Source of the DNA: Nereocystis luetkeana
Lineage: Eukaryota; Sar; Phaeophyceae; Laminariales; Laminariaceae
Assembly: GCA_031213475.1 (NCBI GenBank)
Contig: JARUPZ010000018.1
Span: forward strand, 3,348,733-3,412,732
DNA: 64,000 nt
Reading direction: 5' to 3'
In this document: piece by piece, positions 34,511 through 45,557 of the stretch
Position numbering within the stretch: the first letter of the stretch is position 1
How the letters are laid out: each line of letters begins with the position of its first letter
Position numbers and translations under genes: made by a program
Notes under the pieces: model-generated
Databases searched by the model: none
The model's input: the letters and a program-made list of their open reading frames with translations, nothing else
Told to the model about the DNA's origin: nothing

Positions 34511-35423
34511 GCCGACTGAGAGGTGTAGCAGGTAGTGCTGTATAATCAAACACAGAACAATGAGGGGATCCATCCGCGTTCTTCTCCTTTGTTGTCCCCA
34601 CCTGGCAAAAAGCGGGAATCAATCGCCGATATTCGAATTTTACGCATATCGAAAGTGTGCTAGGGCAGTAGGCTGCGTATCGCCAGTACTTCTTGGTTGG
34701 ATAGAAGATGGGCAGGTTGGTATTGACAGCAGTTTGCTATAGTAATTTGGGCAGGTTGGTATTGCTGTCCACCTCGGAAACGCCGTAAACGGCACGGCGA
34801 GAGGAAGCGAAGTCGACCCGGATGTGCTGCACAGACGAGGAGGCTACATAACTCGTACTCGTACAGTGATCACGAGCCACAGCGAAGGACACGTCCCAAA
34901 GTTCTCCTTGGTGTTGTGGCGGCACATGTCATGCACCAGCCGCGATTAAAAAAACAAAAAGCCGCCCAAAACCCCGATCATCTCGTCACCACACGAAAAT
35001 CATACGGTGCTCGCTCGTGTCGCTGACGCATCCTGTAGTTGATGTTGCATGTTTTGCTACTGCTACAGCAGCACGTGTCATCACCATTACAAAGACCGGG
35101 CGTACGTAGTACAAATCTCTACTGAGATTTCTCGAGGTCTAGATGTATGTACGCGCAGAAAATCGGCCGCACCTCTGTGCGCCCTTTGCGGTATATACGA
35201 GCGCCTCACACACCCTGATAGGAGACGAGTTCCCGGCATGAGCGGGGCCGCTAGAGACCAAAAACTCTACCCGGGAGTAAGCGCGGGTAAGCATAGTTAC
35301 AGGTATCCTAGGTGGTGGTCGACGACTGGTGGTGTGGTTGCCTCGCGTCTCCTGATGTGTACGAGCGGGCCTTGAGAGCTACTGTAGAAAACCTACGGGA
35401 AACCCGCGATAATAGAGGATGGG
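34511..35423. other. Spacer, no gene seen
   Basis: Short open frames only; no splice-flanked exon or known family. Confidence 0.4.
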
Positions 35424-35520
35424 TTAACCCCTTTAGAACCGCAGTCCCGTTTTGGGGACAAACTACTTGAAAATTGAGGGGTTTGCCCCCAAAACAGGAC
35501 TGCGGTTCTAAAAGGGTTAA
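35424..35520. mobile_element. Family A hairpin MITE, copy 5
   Basis: Best-preserved ends in the window: TTAACCCCTTTAGAACCGC at left, GCGGTTCTAAAAGGGTTAA at right. Confidence 0.93.
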
Positions 35521-35989
35521 CTAAAGAGGCTTCTCGATGCTAAGAGAGGGGAGAGCCGTTGGAAAGCGGACGACCCTTGAGCGCTGCGACTCTCCTGAAT
35601 TGAGAGTTTGTTTTCCGGATTGCGCACGCGAGCAAGGGGAGAGGGAGAGGGGAGGGGGCGGGGCGTTCCAGTCGCGGAGCACGATCGCTACTACAGTACT
35701 GCCGGATGGCGCTATTATTATAGTGCTGATACCATATGCGCCGACCAACAATACCGGCGCCATAGCGGCAACCAGCACTAATTACTCCAACACACTATTA
35801 CCTCCCTGGTGAATCCCACGTGTGTCAGGCGATTTGACAGGGCACCACGACAAGCAGGCAGTCGGCCCTACTCAGCCGGCACTATAGAGGGACCACTACT
35901 GGATGACATATAGCAGGTTGTGTGCGTATGTAGGGGAGGCGTGTTCACGAGGGGAAAAGGGGACATAGCATAGCCCGTCCCCCTCCTCC

Positions 35990-36768
35990 CCTGTGAGTTG
36001 TTTTTTTAAGGGTGGCAATTTTTGCATGCTCGGGACGGGGCAGATCGCTAAGAGAAAGCAAAACAAATCTGCGGTATATGATGTATGGAAAAAACGTAGT
36101 GGGATGCCCAAATGTTGGAAGTGCCTCTATCAGGAGTGGGAACGTTACTTTGGCTCGAAAGCGATGCACGGTCTATAGTCAAATGACTAAGGCCGGCAAC
36201 GAATGATTACGCCGTCCCCTCCCCCTCATATATATGTACACGAAGTATATAGATTGGGTTGGCGTCGGTTGGCATCGACACTGTCAAACATGCCGTTCAT
36301 TACGCGAGCCAGACAACCAGGGTACAAACCGTTTCTGTTTCTAGTTTGGCGGTCGCCGCAACTTGCGGTCGAGTTAGATCATTAGTGCGGGGTAGAGAAC
36401 CTTTACTCCGCTCAAGGGGGATGATCGTATCACTTAGTGTGCCTATGGTAAGGCACCCACGAGGCAGTTACATAGTACCCCCATTGCTGTCTTTAAAAGT
36501 GGCCACACCGGAAAAAAAAAAAAATCGACGCTGTTATCCATATGCAAGAAAGTCCGCCTCACAGGCGCTTCGTAGTAGGATGTAGCCCAACCTTCAAGCG
36601 ACTCGCCGAATACCTCACTGCGCTTCGCGCTTGGTGCTAGCGATATCTGCCTGGTCGGTGAAAACCCGACGTGCTCCGTCCCGGCAATGTAGTGATGCGA
36701 GGGTCTATGGCCATACGACTACGGCCGTGCATGATAATGAGTACATGCCCGCCCCTCTCCCCCCCCCT
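35990..36768 (+). repeat. Family C repeat, long copy, first of a tandem pair
   Basis: From CCCAAATGTTGGAAGTGCC (about 36108) through GGTTGGCGTCGGTTGGCATC (about 36258) to the 3' end TGCGAGGGTCTATGGCCATA...GTGCATGATAATGAGTACA followed by C-rich sequence. Confidence 0.8.
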
Positions 36769-36770
36769 CT

Positions 36771-37285
36771 ATATTATGATGGTACATAGGTTGGGTTGGC
36801 GTCGGTTGTCAACGACGTTGTAAAAAAACATGCCGTTCGCTGCGTGAGCGAGACAACCAGGGTACACACCGTTTTTTTTTTTTGTCGGCCGGTCACAGCC
36901 GGCGATCGAGTTATAGATCATTTGTGCGGGGTGCAAAGCCTTTACTCCGCACAGGAGGAATGGTCGCATAACGTAGTGTTTACGATAAGGCACCCACGAG
37001 GCAGTTAAATAGTACCCCCAATGCTGTCTCTGGAAGTGGCCACACCGGAAAATAAGTTAACTCTGTGAAACTGTCATCCATGTATGTGCAAGCCCGCTTC
37101 ACAAGCGGTTCTTAGGAGGAAACCCGCCCTACACCTAACGGCGCTTCGCGCTTGGTGCAAGCAATGTCTACCTGGTCGGTGAAAGCTCGACGTGCTCCAT
37201 CCCGGCATTGTAGGGATGCGAGGGTCTACGGTCACATGCCCTGCGGCGATTGCATGATATGACTACACCCCCCCCCCTCCTACCC
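36771..37285 (+). repeat. Family C repeat, second of the tandem pair
   Basis: Head-to-tail with the preceding copy and nearly collinear with its last ~520 bp (GGTTGGCGTCGGTTGTCAAC... to ATTGCATGATATGACTACA then C9). Confidence 0.82.
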
Positions 37286-37480
37286 CCTACTGCTTCATAA
37301 ATGGCACCAGTATTGTTCTATATCCTGATATATATACGTAAATAATGTGCTGCTGGGATATATAGGTGTTATTTTTTTTTGTGAGTCACTCGTGGTACTT
37401 CCCTGTATTTGGTGAACAACCGGCTCCACCTTGCTGTTACTACTGTAAACTGTATGCTGTATATTAACAGTAGTATTAAT

Positions 37481-37587
37481 ATCACGGGGGGCCATAGTTA
37501 ATAGGACCTATCGTATACATAAAAACCTATATATTTAACCATTTTTACTAACGATATTTGGTCCTATTAACTATGGTCCCCCGTAAT
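37481..37587. mobile_element. Family B MITE, copy 3
   Basis: ATCACGGGGGGCCATAGTTA...TAACTATGGTCCCCCGTAAT; near-perfect ends. Confidence 0.92.
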
Positions 37588-37780
37588 AGTAGCATTGCTG
37601 TGTGTGAGACGAGAAAGGAAGCACACGTTTGTATGTAGGCGATGTGACCCCTGCCCCAGCAGGCAGCGAACGGCTATGTATGCCTAGATATAGCGATGGG
37701 GGGAGAGCAGAGAGGGGGTGGGTGGGTGGGTGGGTGGATGTTGTGGCTGGTTGCGTTATTAGCCCTTTTATGCCTACAGT

Positions 37781-37892
37781 ATCACGGGGGACCATAATAA
37801 TAGTAAATAGGACCAAATATTGGTAGTAAAAATCGCGAAATATAAATGTTTTTGTGTATACCGTAGGTCCTGTTTAATATGGTCCCCCGCAA
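37781..37892. mobile_element. Family B MITE, copy 4
   Basis: ATCACGGGGGACCATAATAA...AATATGGTCCCCCGC; 190 bp from copy 3. The two are separated by a (GGGT)n-containing spacer. Confidence 0.9.
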
Positions 37893-39890
37893 CAGTGCTG
37901 CACTACTACTACTGTACGTACAGGAAATTTAATCTGAATATATTTCCAGGCATTTTGTCCCCCACGACGAGAATTAGCCCAGCGCAGTACTTGAGGCCTC
38001 AAGGGGTTAAGATGGCAGTGACCGAATGTTGTGCGTGGCCTGCCCAACCCCACCAATCGTCCGTGAATATCATAAGTGGCTTTTCATGGGAGAGTGCCGC
38101 GTGAGGGTGGGTAGTAGGTGTGGGTGGGTGGGTGGGTGGGTGGGTTGGTGGGTGCTGTGGCTGGCTGTTGGTTATAGCCCTACATAGCCGACGGGGTGTG
38201 TGCCCTGGTAAATTTTCGCGGGGGAATGTCACCGCGGCTCGTGGGTCGTGCACCTACCTACCTGTATTGGCGGAAGCAAGGAAAACAAACGAGATAATAC
38301 TTGATTGAGACTCCAAGACTAACGGGTGGTGGGATGTGTTTTACATTTGATACATGCGGCTTAGTTATACTATACACACGTGATGCAGTGTGTGTAGACA
38401 CTGAACAACATGTTGTTGGTGTTGGTGATGAAGATGCAAAACCTCGACATAAAATTGAGACTGCGTCTATTTATACGATAGTTCTACTGCGTGCCGGGTT
38501 TCAGGTACCACACTCAGTGCAAGCAACGACCAATTTTTGTTTTTCTCGTGAGTGAACGGAAGTGCGGCTGTAACGTGTGACACATGTATGTGTTGTATGA
38601 TCTCGCACACGTACGTGCGTACATACATATATACATACATGTTGCTGTTTTTGTGCTGTTGTTTGTAGGATAGTATTTTTAGTATACGAGTAACAATGAT
38701 CATAATAATAAAAATAATAATAATGAAATGTGCTTGCCGTCCGACAAGGCGCAGCATATATATATATATATATATATGCCATTGTTGAGCTTCAACGTTG
38801 TTGTTTGTTTTTGGCGTTTTTGCTGTGGGCCCTTCGTTTTTACGGTTGTTTTTGCTTTCTTTGCTGTCGTCCGTCGATTTGTTGTTATGTGTTTACCCGA
38901 TTTTACCTCGCGTTTTCCATTTTGTTTATTTTACTGCACGTGCTATACAACAACAATAAGTAGTAGTAGTAGTAGTACAACTATGTACGGTTGCAATCGA
39001 CGACTTCTCATCACCTCAGATTCATCTTGTATCATGCACAAACATTTCGTACGATTTTTGTTATTTATGGTACTGCTTTGTATGATGAGGTTGAAAGCCC
39101 GGTAATTACCTGGGTTCTTCTGGCACTGGGATCGTATTTATTTGCAGTACTTGAAAGGCGTATATCTTGGGTGGAAAACCAGGGGGTTTCCAGAGAGGCA
39201 CTAGCGTGGTCTCAGTCTCCGTCGTGCACGAAAGGAATAAAGTGGCTCTTATTATGTCTATCTGTAAGCGAACATCAACGTGAGTACCAACGAGTGCCGG
39301 CTTAATAAGCAGACCTGTCCAGGGATACAAAGTGTCCCGCTCTCCTTGTGATCTTAACATTTTCCCCAAATAATAAAGTAAAGAGCTATTAATAATTTAC
39401 CTGGTACCAAGGTTGGTACGGGACAATAATAAAGAATAATCTCCCTTTTTACACCAAACGCCCCCTTCGCTTGGTATTAATAGACTCTTCTTCGTCTTGC
39501 CCTTCTTTGGTCGTACAAGCACAGAAAATATGTACAGATAGATAATAGATGTAAAGTGTATAGCTCAGCCAGATATCTCCTTTTGAGGTCGGTCAGGAAG
39601 CAGCCCCCCCCCCCCCTCCCCAGGCGTTTTGCTTGATTGTTTTCAAAGAAAGGGATATACCAGGTATACAAAAAAAACATATATGTACGTATAATATACC
39701 TGGTACCTGGTACTCTGTTGGTTGATACACGGTGCGATACATATATATTATATACGTATATATACTCACTCCCTTTATGCCAAAAATAACCTGCCGTGTT
39801 TTTTACTCTCCTTTTTTCCCCCCTTATACCGGCGTTGCTCAGCCAAATGGAGGCGCCCTGCGGTGTAGGAGGAGTGCACCCAAAGTTTCC
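37893..39890. other. Spacer, no gene seen
   Basis: (GGGT)n at about 38118-38147, (TA)n at 38755-38777 and TACCTGGT motifs at 39399-39710. A frame at 39050-39300 has a short hydrophobic stretch but no splice context I trust. Confidence 0.4.
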
Positions 39891-39894
39891 ACGC

Positions 39895-40093
39895 CTCAGA
39901 CATATCAGATATATATATCATCTACAGATCATTCCCAGCTCACGATCTAGATCTTTCAAGGCGAACAGATCCTCTATATATTCCCGATAATGTTTGATCT
40001 ACATACAGTTACTTAGTAGTAGTAGCTCTTCTTGTTGTGTTGCCGGGTGGGACCCGTATGATCTTCTACTACTACCACTACTACTACTACTAT

Positions 40094-40146
<53 letters not shown>

Positions 40147-40186
40147 TAATATTAATACAACAACTACTACTACAACTACTACTACA

Positions 40187-40221
<35 letters not shown>

Positions 40222-40445
40222 AGTAGTACTACTGTACATGATCTATAGTGGCGCATTTTCCCTTTGGGTTGGATCTGGAATCTGGATGTACTATGCAGGC
40301 AGATCCTAATCTCACCACGGCAGGTACCTGGTACAGAACTACCGTTTAGTTTATAGATCAGGTAGATAGATAGATCATGATATATCTGTAGATTATCTGT
40401 CCGGTATATGAAAGTATTCAGAGGCGCTTTTATCCTCACTCGAAG
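39895..40445. repeat. Family E (GATC-rich) repeat, copy 6, with (CTA)n inside
   Basis: GATC-rich flanks (39905-39990 and 40235-40400), core GTTGCCGGGTGGGACCCGTA at 40038, and about 165 bp of ACT/CTA triplets at 40058-40223 inside the unit. Confidence 0.75.
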
Positions 40446-40520
40446 ACCGGAGCTCTATTCCTCACCCAAAACGTGGCTTGTGATGAAAAAACTACTGAAC
40501 GAAGCTTATGAATTTACCCA

Positions 40521-40612
40521 TAGGGGAAAAGCTGCAGTAGTCCCGTTTTGGGGAACAGACCACTCAAAATCACACTGTAATTAGTCTGTCTCCCCAAAAC
40601 GAGACTGCATCC
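40521..40612. mobile_element. Family A hairpin MITE, copy 6 (diverged)
   Basis: GTAGTCCCGTTTTGGGGAAC and CCCCAAAACGAGACTGCA arms; ends decayed. Directly abuts family B copy 5. Confidence 0.75.
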
Positions 40613-40613
40613 C

Positions 40614-40718
40614 TATTACGGGGGACCTAGAGTAAATAGGACCAAATATTGTGAGTAAAAAGAGGTGAATATATAGGTTTTTGTCTGTACCATAGGTCCT
40701 ATTTACTATGGTTGTAAC
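40614..40718. mobile_element. Family B MITE, copy 5
   Basis: ATTACGGGGGACCTAGAGTA at left, decayed right end ACTATGGTTGTAACG. Confidence 0.8.
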
Positions 40719-41112
40719 GTGATGAACAATCCCATAATGGCTTGCACGCACGAGCGAGGTATTTCACACGAGGAACCCATTTGGCATGCCGAGAAAGAGA
40801 AGTGGCGACCAGAACAACGAAAGGTTTTGGTTTTATTGACCACTGAACTGCGTTTACGAGCAGGCAGCGTGAGCGCCGAGCAGTAGTACTGTACTACAGT
40901 AGTAGCACGGGTTTCTATCTACTACTGTAGTAGTATCGTACTGTAGGGATCATATCGTGCGCGTACCGAACGACTCCTCTTGGATACGTACCAGGTATGT
41001 ATATATAAATATATTGTGTAACTCGGACACTTAAAAATGTGTACCGGTAGGTTAGGGTTATCACCGAATCACGCGGTGTGTGTGGTCGGTGCTGTAGACC
41101 GTTAATAATACT

Positions 41113-41188
41113 ACTGCTGTCCCGCCGTCGAGAGAAACCACTCAAATTATAAGTAACTTTATCCCCAAAAGCGGGACTGCAGCCCAAA
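41113..41188. mobile_element. Family A hairpin MITE, copy 7 (diverged)
   Basis: Only the inner arms are clear: GCTGTCCCGCC and CCCCAAAAGCGGGACTGCAG. Confidence 0.6.
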
Positions 41189-41289
41189 CAAGAGATTAAT
41201 CGACACTTTTTTATGTAAAAAAAGAAAAAGAAAAAGTTCCCTCCCTAGTCTCATCAAGAGGGGGTAAGGCTGTAAATCATGAATGGGTT

Positions 41290-41935
41290 ATCATATAAAC
41301 CAGCCATTTTTATGCATAGCGGGTTTTTGGTAGATTCTTCTTCGGGGGTGCTTGGGGAGGAGGGCTGGGCCCTTGCGGTCGGAGGTGGCAGGGTCAGGGG
41401 TACCGGAAGTAACTGTAGAGGTATGTATGTGGGGGGAAGGGTAGGAGAATAAGGTGGAAGAGCCGCAGGAAGAGCGAGACGGCAGGGACTCTCTCCTAGG
41501 CACTACTACCGATAGCAGTGTAGACCAGCAACACCGCATGACCTTCTGCGCGTTGAGACATGCGCGTAGCAGTTGTTATAACCCAGCCATTTTTATGGAC
41601 AGCGGTTTTTTGGTGGATGCTTCTTCGGGAGTGCTTGGGGGGGGAGGACTGGGTTATTGCTGTTGGAGGTGGCAGGGTCAGGGGTACGAGAAGTAACAGT
41701 AGTAATAGTGTGTGTGGGGGGGGAGAGTGGGAGGAGGTAGAAAAACTACAGAGAGAGCGAGACGGCAGGGACTCTCTCATAGATACTATCGATATGGTGT
41801 AGACCAGCAACACCGCACGAGCTTCTGCGCGTTGAAACATGCGTGTAGCAGTTATAAACCAGCCATTTTTATGGAAAGCGGGTTTGGTAGATGTTTCTTA
41901 GGGGGTGTTTAAGGAGGGGAGTGGTCGTTTTTTGG
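41290..41935. repeat. Three-copy tandem repeat, ~290 bp unit
   Basis: CCAGCCATTTTTATG followed by a GGTTTTTGGT or GGTTTGG stretch and, in two copies, GACGGCAGGGACTCTCTC then CAACACCGCA. Starts are near 41299, 41583 and 41860; the third is truncated. Confidence 0.8.
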
Positions 41936-42289
41936 TGGATGAGATGGAGGGATGTTGGTTGTAGTAGTCTTCATGAGCGCCACATCAGTTCTAATTTGTC
42001 GGATGATACTGCCGCGCTTTTGTTCCGGAGAGTTCTTCACTTTCTGGTAGTCGTTTTTCAGAACAACACTACATATTGTCGGGTGGCAAGCATAATAACA
42101 ATAATGGGAATACAACGAAAAGCCGTGCTTTATAGGATAAATCTTCACTCGAGGAGCCTACTCATATCCAGTCAGAGAAACTATTAGCCCACAATGTGCT
42201 GCATCATGTGTACCCCTATTTATACCGCACAGAGCGTGGAGTTGGCAACGGGTGCTACATATTTACGCCGAACATTTACTTTTTTTTGG

Positions 42290-42910
42290 AAGGCAAAGGC
42301 TCTCTCTGGCCCAGATATTTCCGAAAAATCTTTCCGAAAATCTTTTTTTTTCAGTTTAAAGTGGCAACCTTAACCTTTTTCACCCGTTCTGGAAAAGCCG
42401 AGCGCTGGAAAACGATCGCGCGCCCATATGCACGAACTCCACGCTCGACACGGTCTCGATCCGGAAGAAGGGCACCCCCCCCCATCAGTCCGTAAGATAT
42501 CCCGCTCCTCTCCGAGTTAACATGATATCCCCGTCCAAACCGAAACGGCAACGGTGCGAGATGACTCCCCCCCGCCCCCTGCATGCGCCCAACTGTTGTT
42601 GGAGGTGTCTCCTTTGGGAGTATAGGGACGGTGATCCGTCTCGCAAGGGATACATACGTGGCCAATGATTAAATTACTACAAGGCAAGCAGCAAATGAGG
42701 ACGCCCCCCCCCCCCGCCGCCTCCCCCCCCCCCGCCTCTCCCTCCCCCCACCCCGTCCCCTCTCTCCCCTTCGTTGCTCCCCCCCCCCTCTAGTTCCCTC
42801 GGTTTTTTCTATCTTCTTCCCCCCCCCCCCCCTTCCTGCGAGGGTCTCTATGGTCTCGTATTTGACTTCGGCCATGCATGACATCATATATATGAGTACA
42901 ACCCCCTTCC
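42290..42910 (+). repeat. Family C repeat, C-run-rich copy
   Basis: CCCAACTGTTGTTGGAGGTG (about 42588), then C-rich sequence 42702-42830, then the 3' end TGCGAGGGTCTCTATGGTCT...GGCCATGCATGACAT and CAACCCCC. Confidence 0.65.
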
Positions 42911-43243
42911 TGATACGACGGTGTATATAGGTGTGGTGTATTGCTGATAGAGTACACCCGTCCCAGGTATTACTGTATGTAAGTACCTGTGGTATTGGGT
43001 ATGCCCTCTGATACAGCTTCCTCTGATATGGCAGGTGAGTATGCACTGTTACACAGCAGCAGTATATACGCATGCATGCACACGTGCTGCTGCGTGCGCC
43101 TTGGAATTTACCAGCGAAGGGGGGGGCTGTGGGGGGGCTGTGGGGGGTCGTCACGGCTCTCTCTTCTTCTTTTTCTTGTTCTTTTCCTTTCATACTTCAG
43201 AATTTCTGCTTTCTCTTACTTTCATACACTTCATGCACAGCTC

Positions 43244-43342
43244 TTAACCCTCTTAGAACTGCAGTCCCGTTTTGGGGACAATTGGGGACAAATTACTTGG
43301 AATTTGAGTGCCTTGTCCCCAAAACGGGACTGGAGTTCTAAA
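43244..43342. mobile_element. Family A hairpin MITE, copy 8
   Basis: TTAACCCTCTTAGAACTGCA at left; an internal GGGGACAATT duplication lengthens the left arm. Confidence 0.85.
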
Positions 43343-45510
43343 CACCGGTATACGGTATATATATATTTATATACCAGGTATATATGTGCATCGAGTAAGT
43401 AAGTAGCGCTACGACGATGTACCATAGGGTGTAGTCTCGTACTGCTGTAGTACCAACGCGGTTATTGGTGTATCCACGGCATGGACCTATCGTCCGCTAT
43501 GTATGCCAACAACTGCAAAACAATGCACAGCAACAGACAGCAGTTAGTAGTAGTATCTCTGTGGCGCAGGTTCGTGACCAAAGAACATAGGTCTCTCCAC
43601 GTATCAGGTAAGATTGAAGAATCGGCACGGACACTGGTTGCGCTGGATGTTGACGGGCAGCAAGGACGGTTTAATGTGGAGAAGACATCACCTATACAAC
43701 ACACATACAATACCTGGTACCCGTTACTCTTTACTATGCTACACCAGGTCCTCCTGCTGTGTTCTGTGGTATACATACTACCTGGTACATACAGCAGTAT
43801 AAACGTGTACTACATGTACTTGCAGCAGTACAGCAGCAGTCCTCTACTCCCTTCTACCAGGGTATACTGCTGTGTATGCTAGTAGGCACCTCTAAGTAAT
43901 ACGTACTCGTATTAATCGCGCTGTGGACACACACAGCAAGCAGCGTGTGTGCCAGCCTCACAAGGACAAGTCATTTTACACCCGGAACCTCGAATAATCG
44001 GGCTCTCAGGACCCATCGCGGTCAGGGGGTTACGAGTTCTTCGAGTCACGCACGCACGAGTGAATACTACCACTACTGATGGTCGAGGTTGGCCGGCTGT
44101 GCCGTCATTTTGTCCTATTATGCCAATCTCGGTCTCGCTCGGTATCTGCGGCGTGTGTTCCTCGATCGCGACGCCGTCGGCCTCTCTCTCGCGTCGCTGT
44201 GGGTTTGTGGGTCGCCATAATAAAATAACCGTCGATCGTCCGATTGGTCTCGGCTCGGTCTTTGGGGGGGTCCTTCGTCGGTCGCGCCACCGCTCGATCC
44301 ACGGCGTGCTTTGGCTCGGTCCGCATTCTTTGAGCGGTACAAGTAGTGCAGTCAGGTCGACCGCACCGTCTCTGGGTCGATCGACAACAGACACAAATAA
44401 TCATTAATAGTGGTTGGTGGTTGTGTGTCTCCTTTTGTATTTCGTGTATGTATGATGATACATCTCAAGATATGCGAAGTACCTAAAATATGATCAGATG
44501 TGATATTATTCGATACGTATATCCATGTGCCCGAGTACCGGTATCATCATGTGTACGATGCGATATCTTCATGCCTACTCTCTTTCTGCTCGTCGCACAC
44601 CATGTTGGTGCGTCGGCTTATATTGCTGCTGCTAATAACCGCGCCCTTGGGCTACATACAGCCTGCACATAAAGGCAGTAATAAGTACAGCAAGCAGTGT
44701 ATTTTATACCTGGTAGTTGTGCACGAATAAATACATGAGTGATGAGTTGTACGCATACGCGACTCGTATCATATCTATGCCGCAGATGTGCTACTAATAG
44801 TACGGCTACCATTCCCCCCCTACCCAATCGCATCGTCCACGAGAGCACGAGCATGATATCCATGTGATACGATCCATCTGTCACATGAAATCATCACAGA
44901 GGGATGGCGCAAGAGCGAGCGAGGGGAGCGCGAGCGATGTTCTTGTACGTACGTTGTCCAGGTTCTTTCTTTCACCAAAAATTCTTGAAAAAATACAACA
45001 GCTGTGAGTGGGACCAATCCAGTGGTTGATACAGCTGTTTGTGGACTGACGTCTTATATTTACTGGAATTTTAAAATATTTGTGTTTTCAGGGATTTTTT
45101 TGCGACTGGCAGAATTTCAGAACCTAAAGAGCCGCCGTCTCAAATGGCATCATCGGTGTGTTGTGGCATCATATCATCCCGTTTTTAGTGTGAACCCCGT
45201 CCGCCAATCCGATCCAACGGATAAGCAACACAAGCGGAATAGTTAACTTTCAACTTTCAACAGCCACATCATCATCACCATCATCATCCAGGCATGGGCA
45301 TCCAGGCCCTCTTTTTACTTATTCCCAGCAGACGGCCTGGACAGTCAAAAACCTCAATCAGGCTTCCTCTGAGTCGGTCTCGGGAAGCACACATACGCAC
45401 ACGCTAGGCTCAACCACGCCAACCAATTAAAGGCTCCGCGTTCCGGCACTCGACGCGCATCTGCTTTTTTATGGTGCTACCTCGATTCTCCTCCTCCCCC
45501 TATTTCACAG
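43343..45510. other. Region upstream of the PP2C gene
   Basis: No other gene recognised. 43.95-44.40 kb is GC-richer with open frames on both strands but no domain. A CCAACCAATTA box lies at about 45418-45428. A pyrimidine tract ending TTTCACAG at 45510 looks like a 3' splice site, suggesting an intron in the 5' leader of the PP2C gene. A (CAT)n patch lies at 45263-45290. Confidence 0.45.
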
Positions 45511-45557
45511 CCAAGGCGGAACTCGACCTAGCAGGGAATCAGCGAGCCAAAACTACG

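Noticed and set aside
38991-39305. 104-codon frame with a short hydrophobic segment
   Set aside because: No splice context consistent with the other genes and no recognisable family.
43912-44407. Overlapping 152- and 160-codon frames on opposite strands
   Set aside because: Neither shows a known motif; GC-rich low-stop sequence explains both. Noted as part of the upstream region only.
45471-45557. Upstream in-frame ATG (45471) as the PP2C start
   Set aside because: A pyrimidine tract and CAG at 45510 look like a 3' splice site inside that stretch, and ATG 45558 has the better context (A at -3). Kept as an alternative only.
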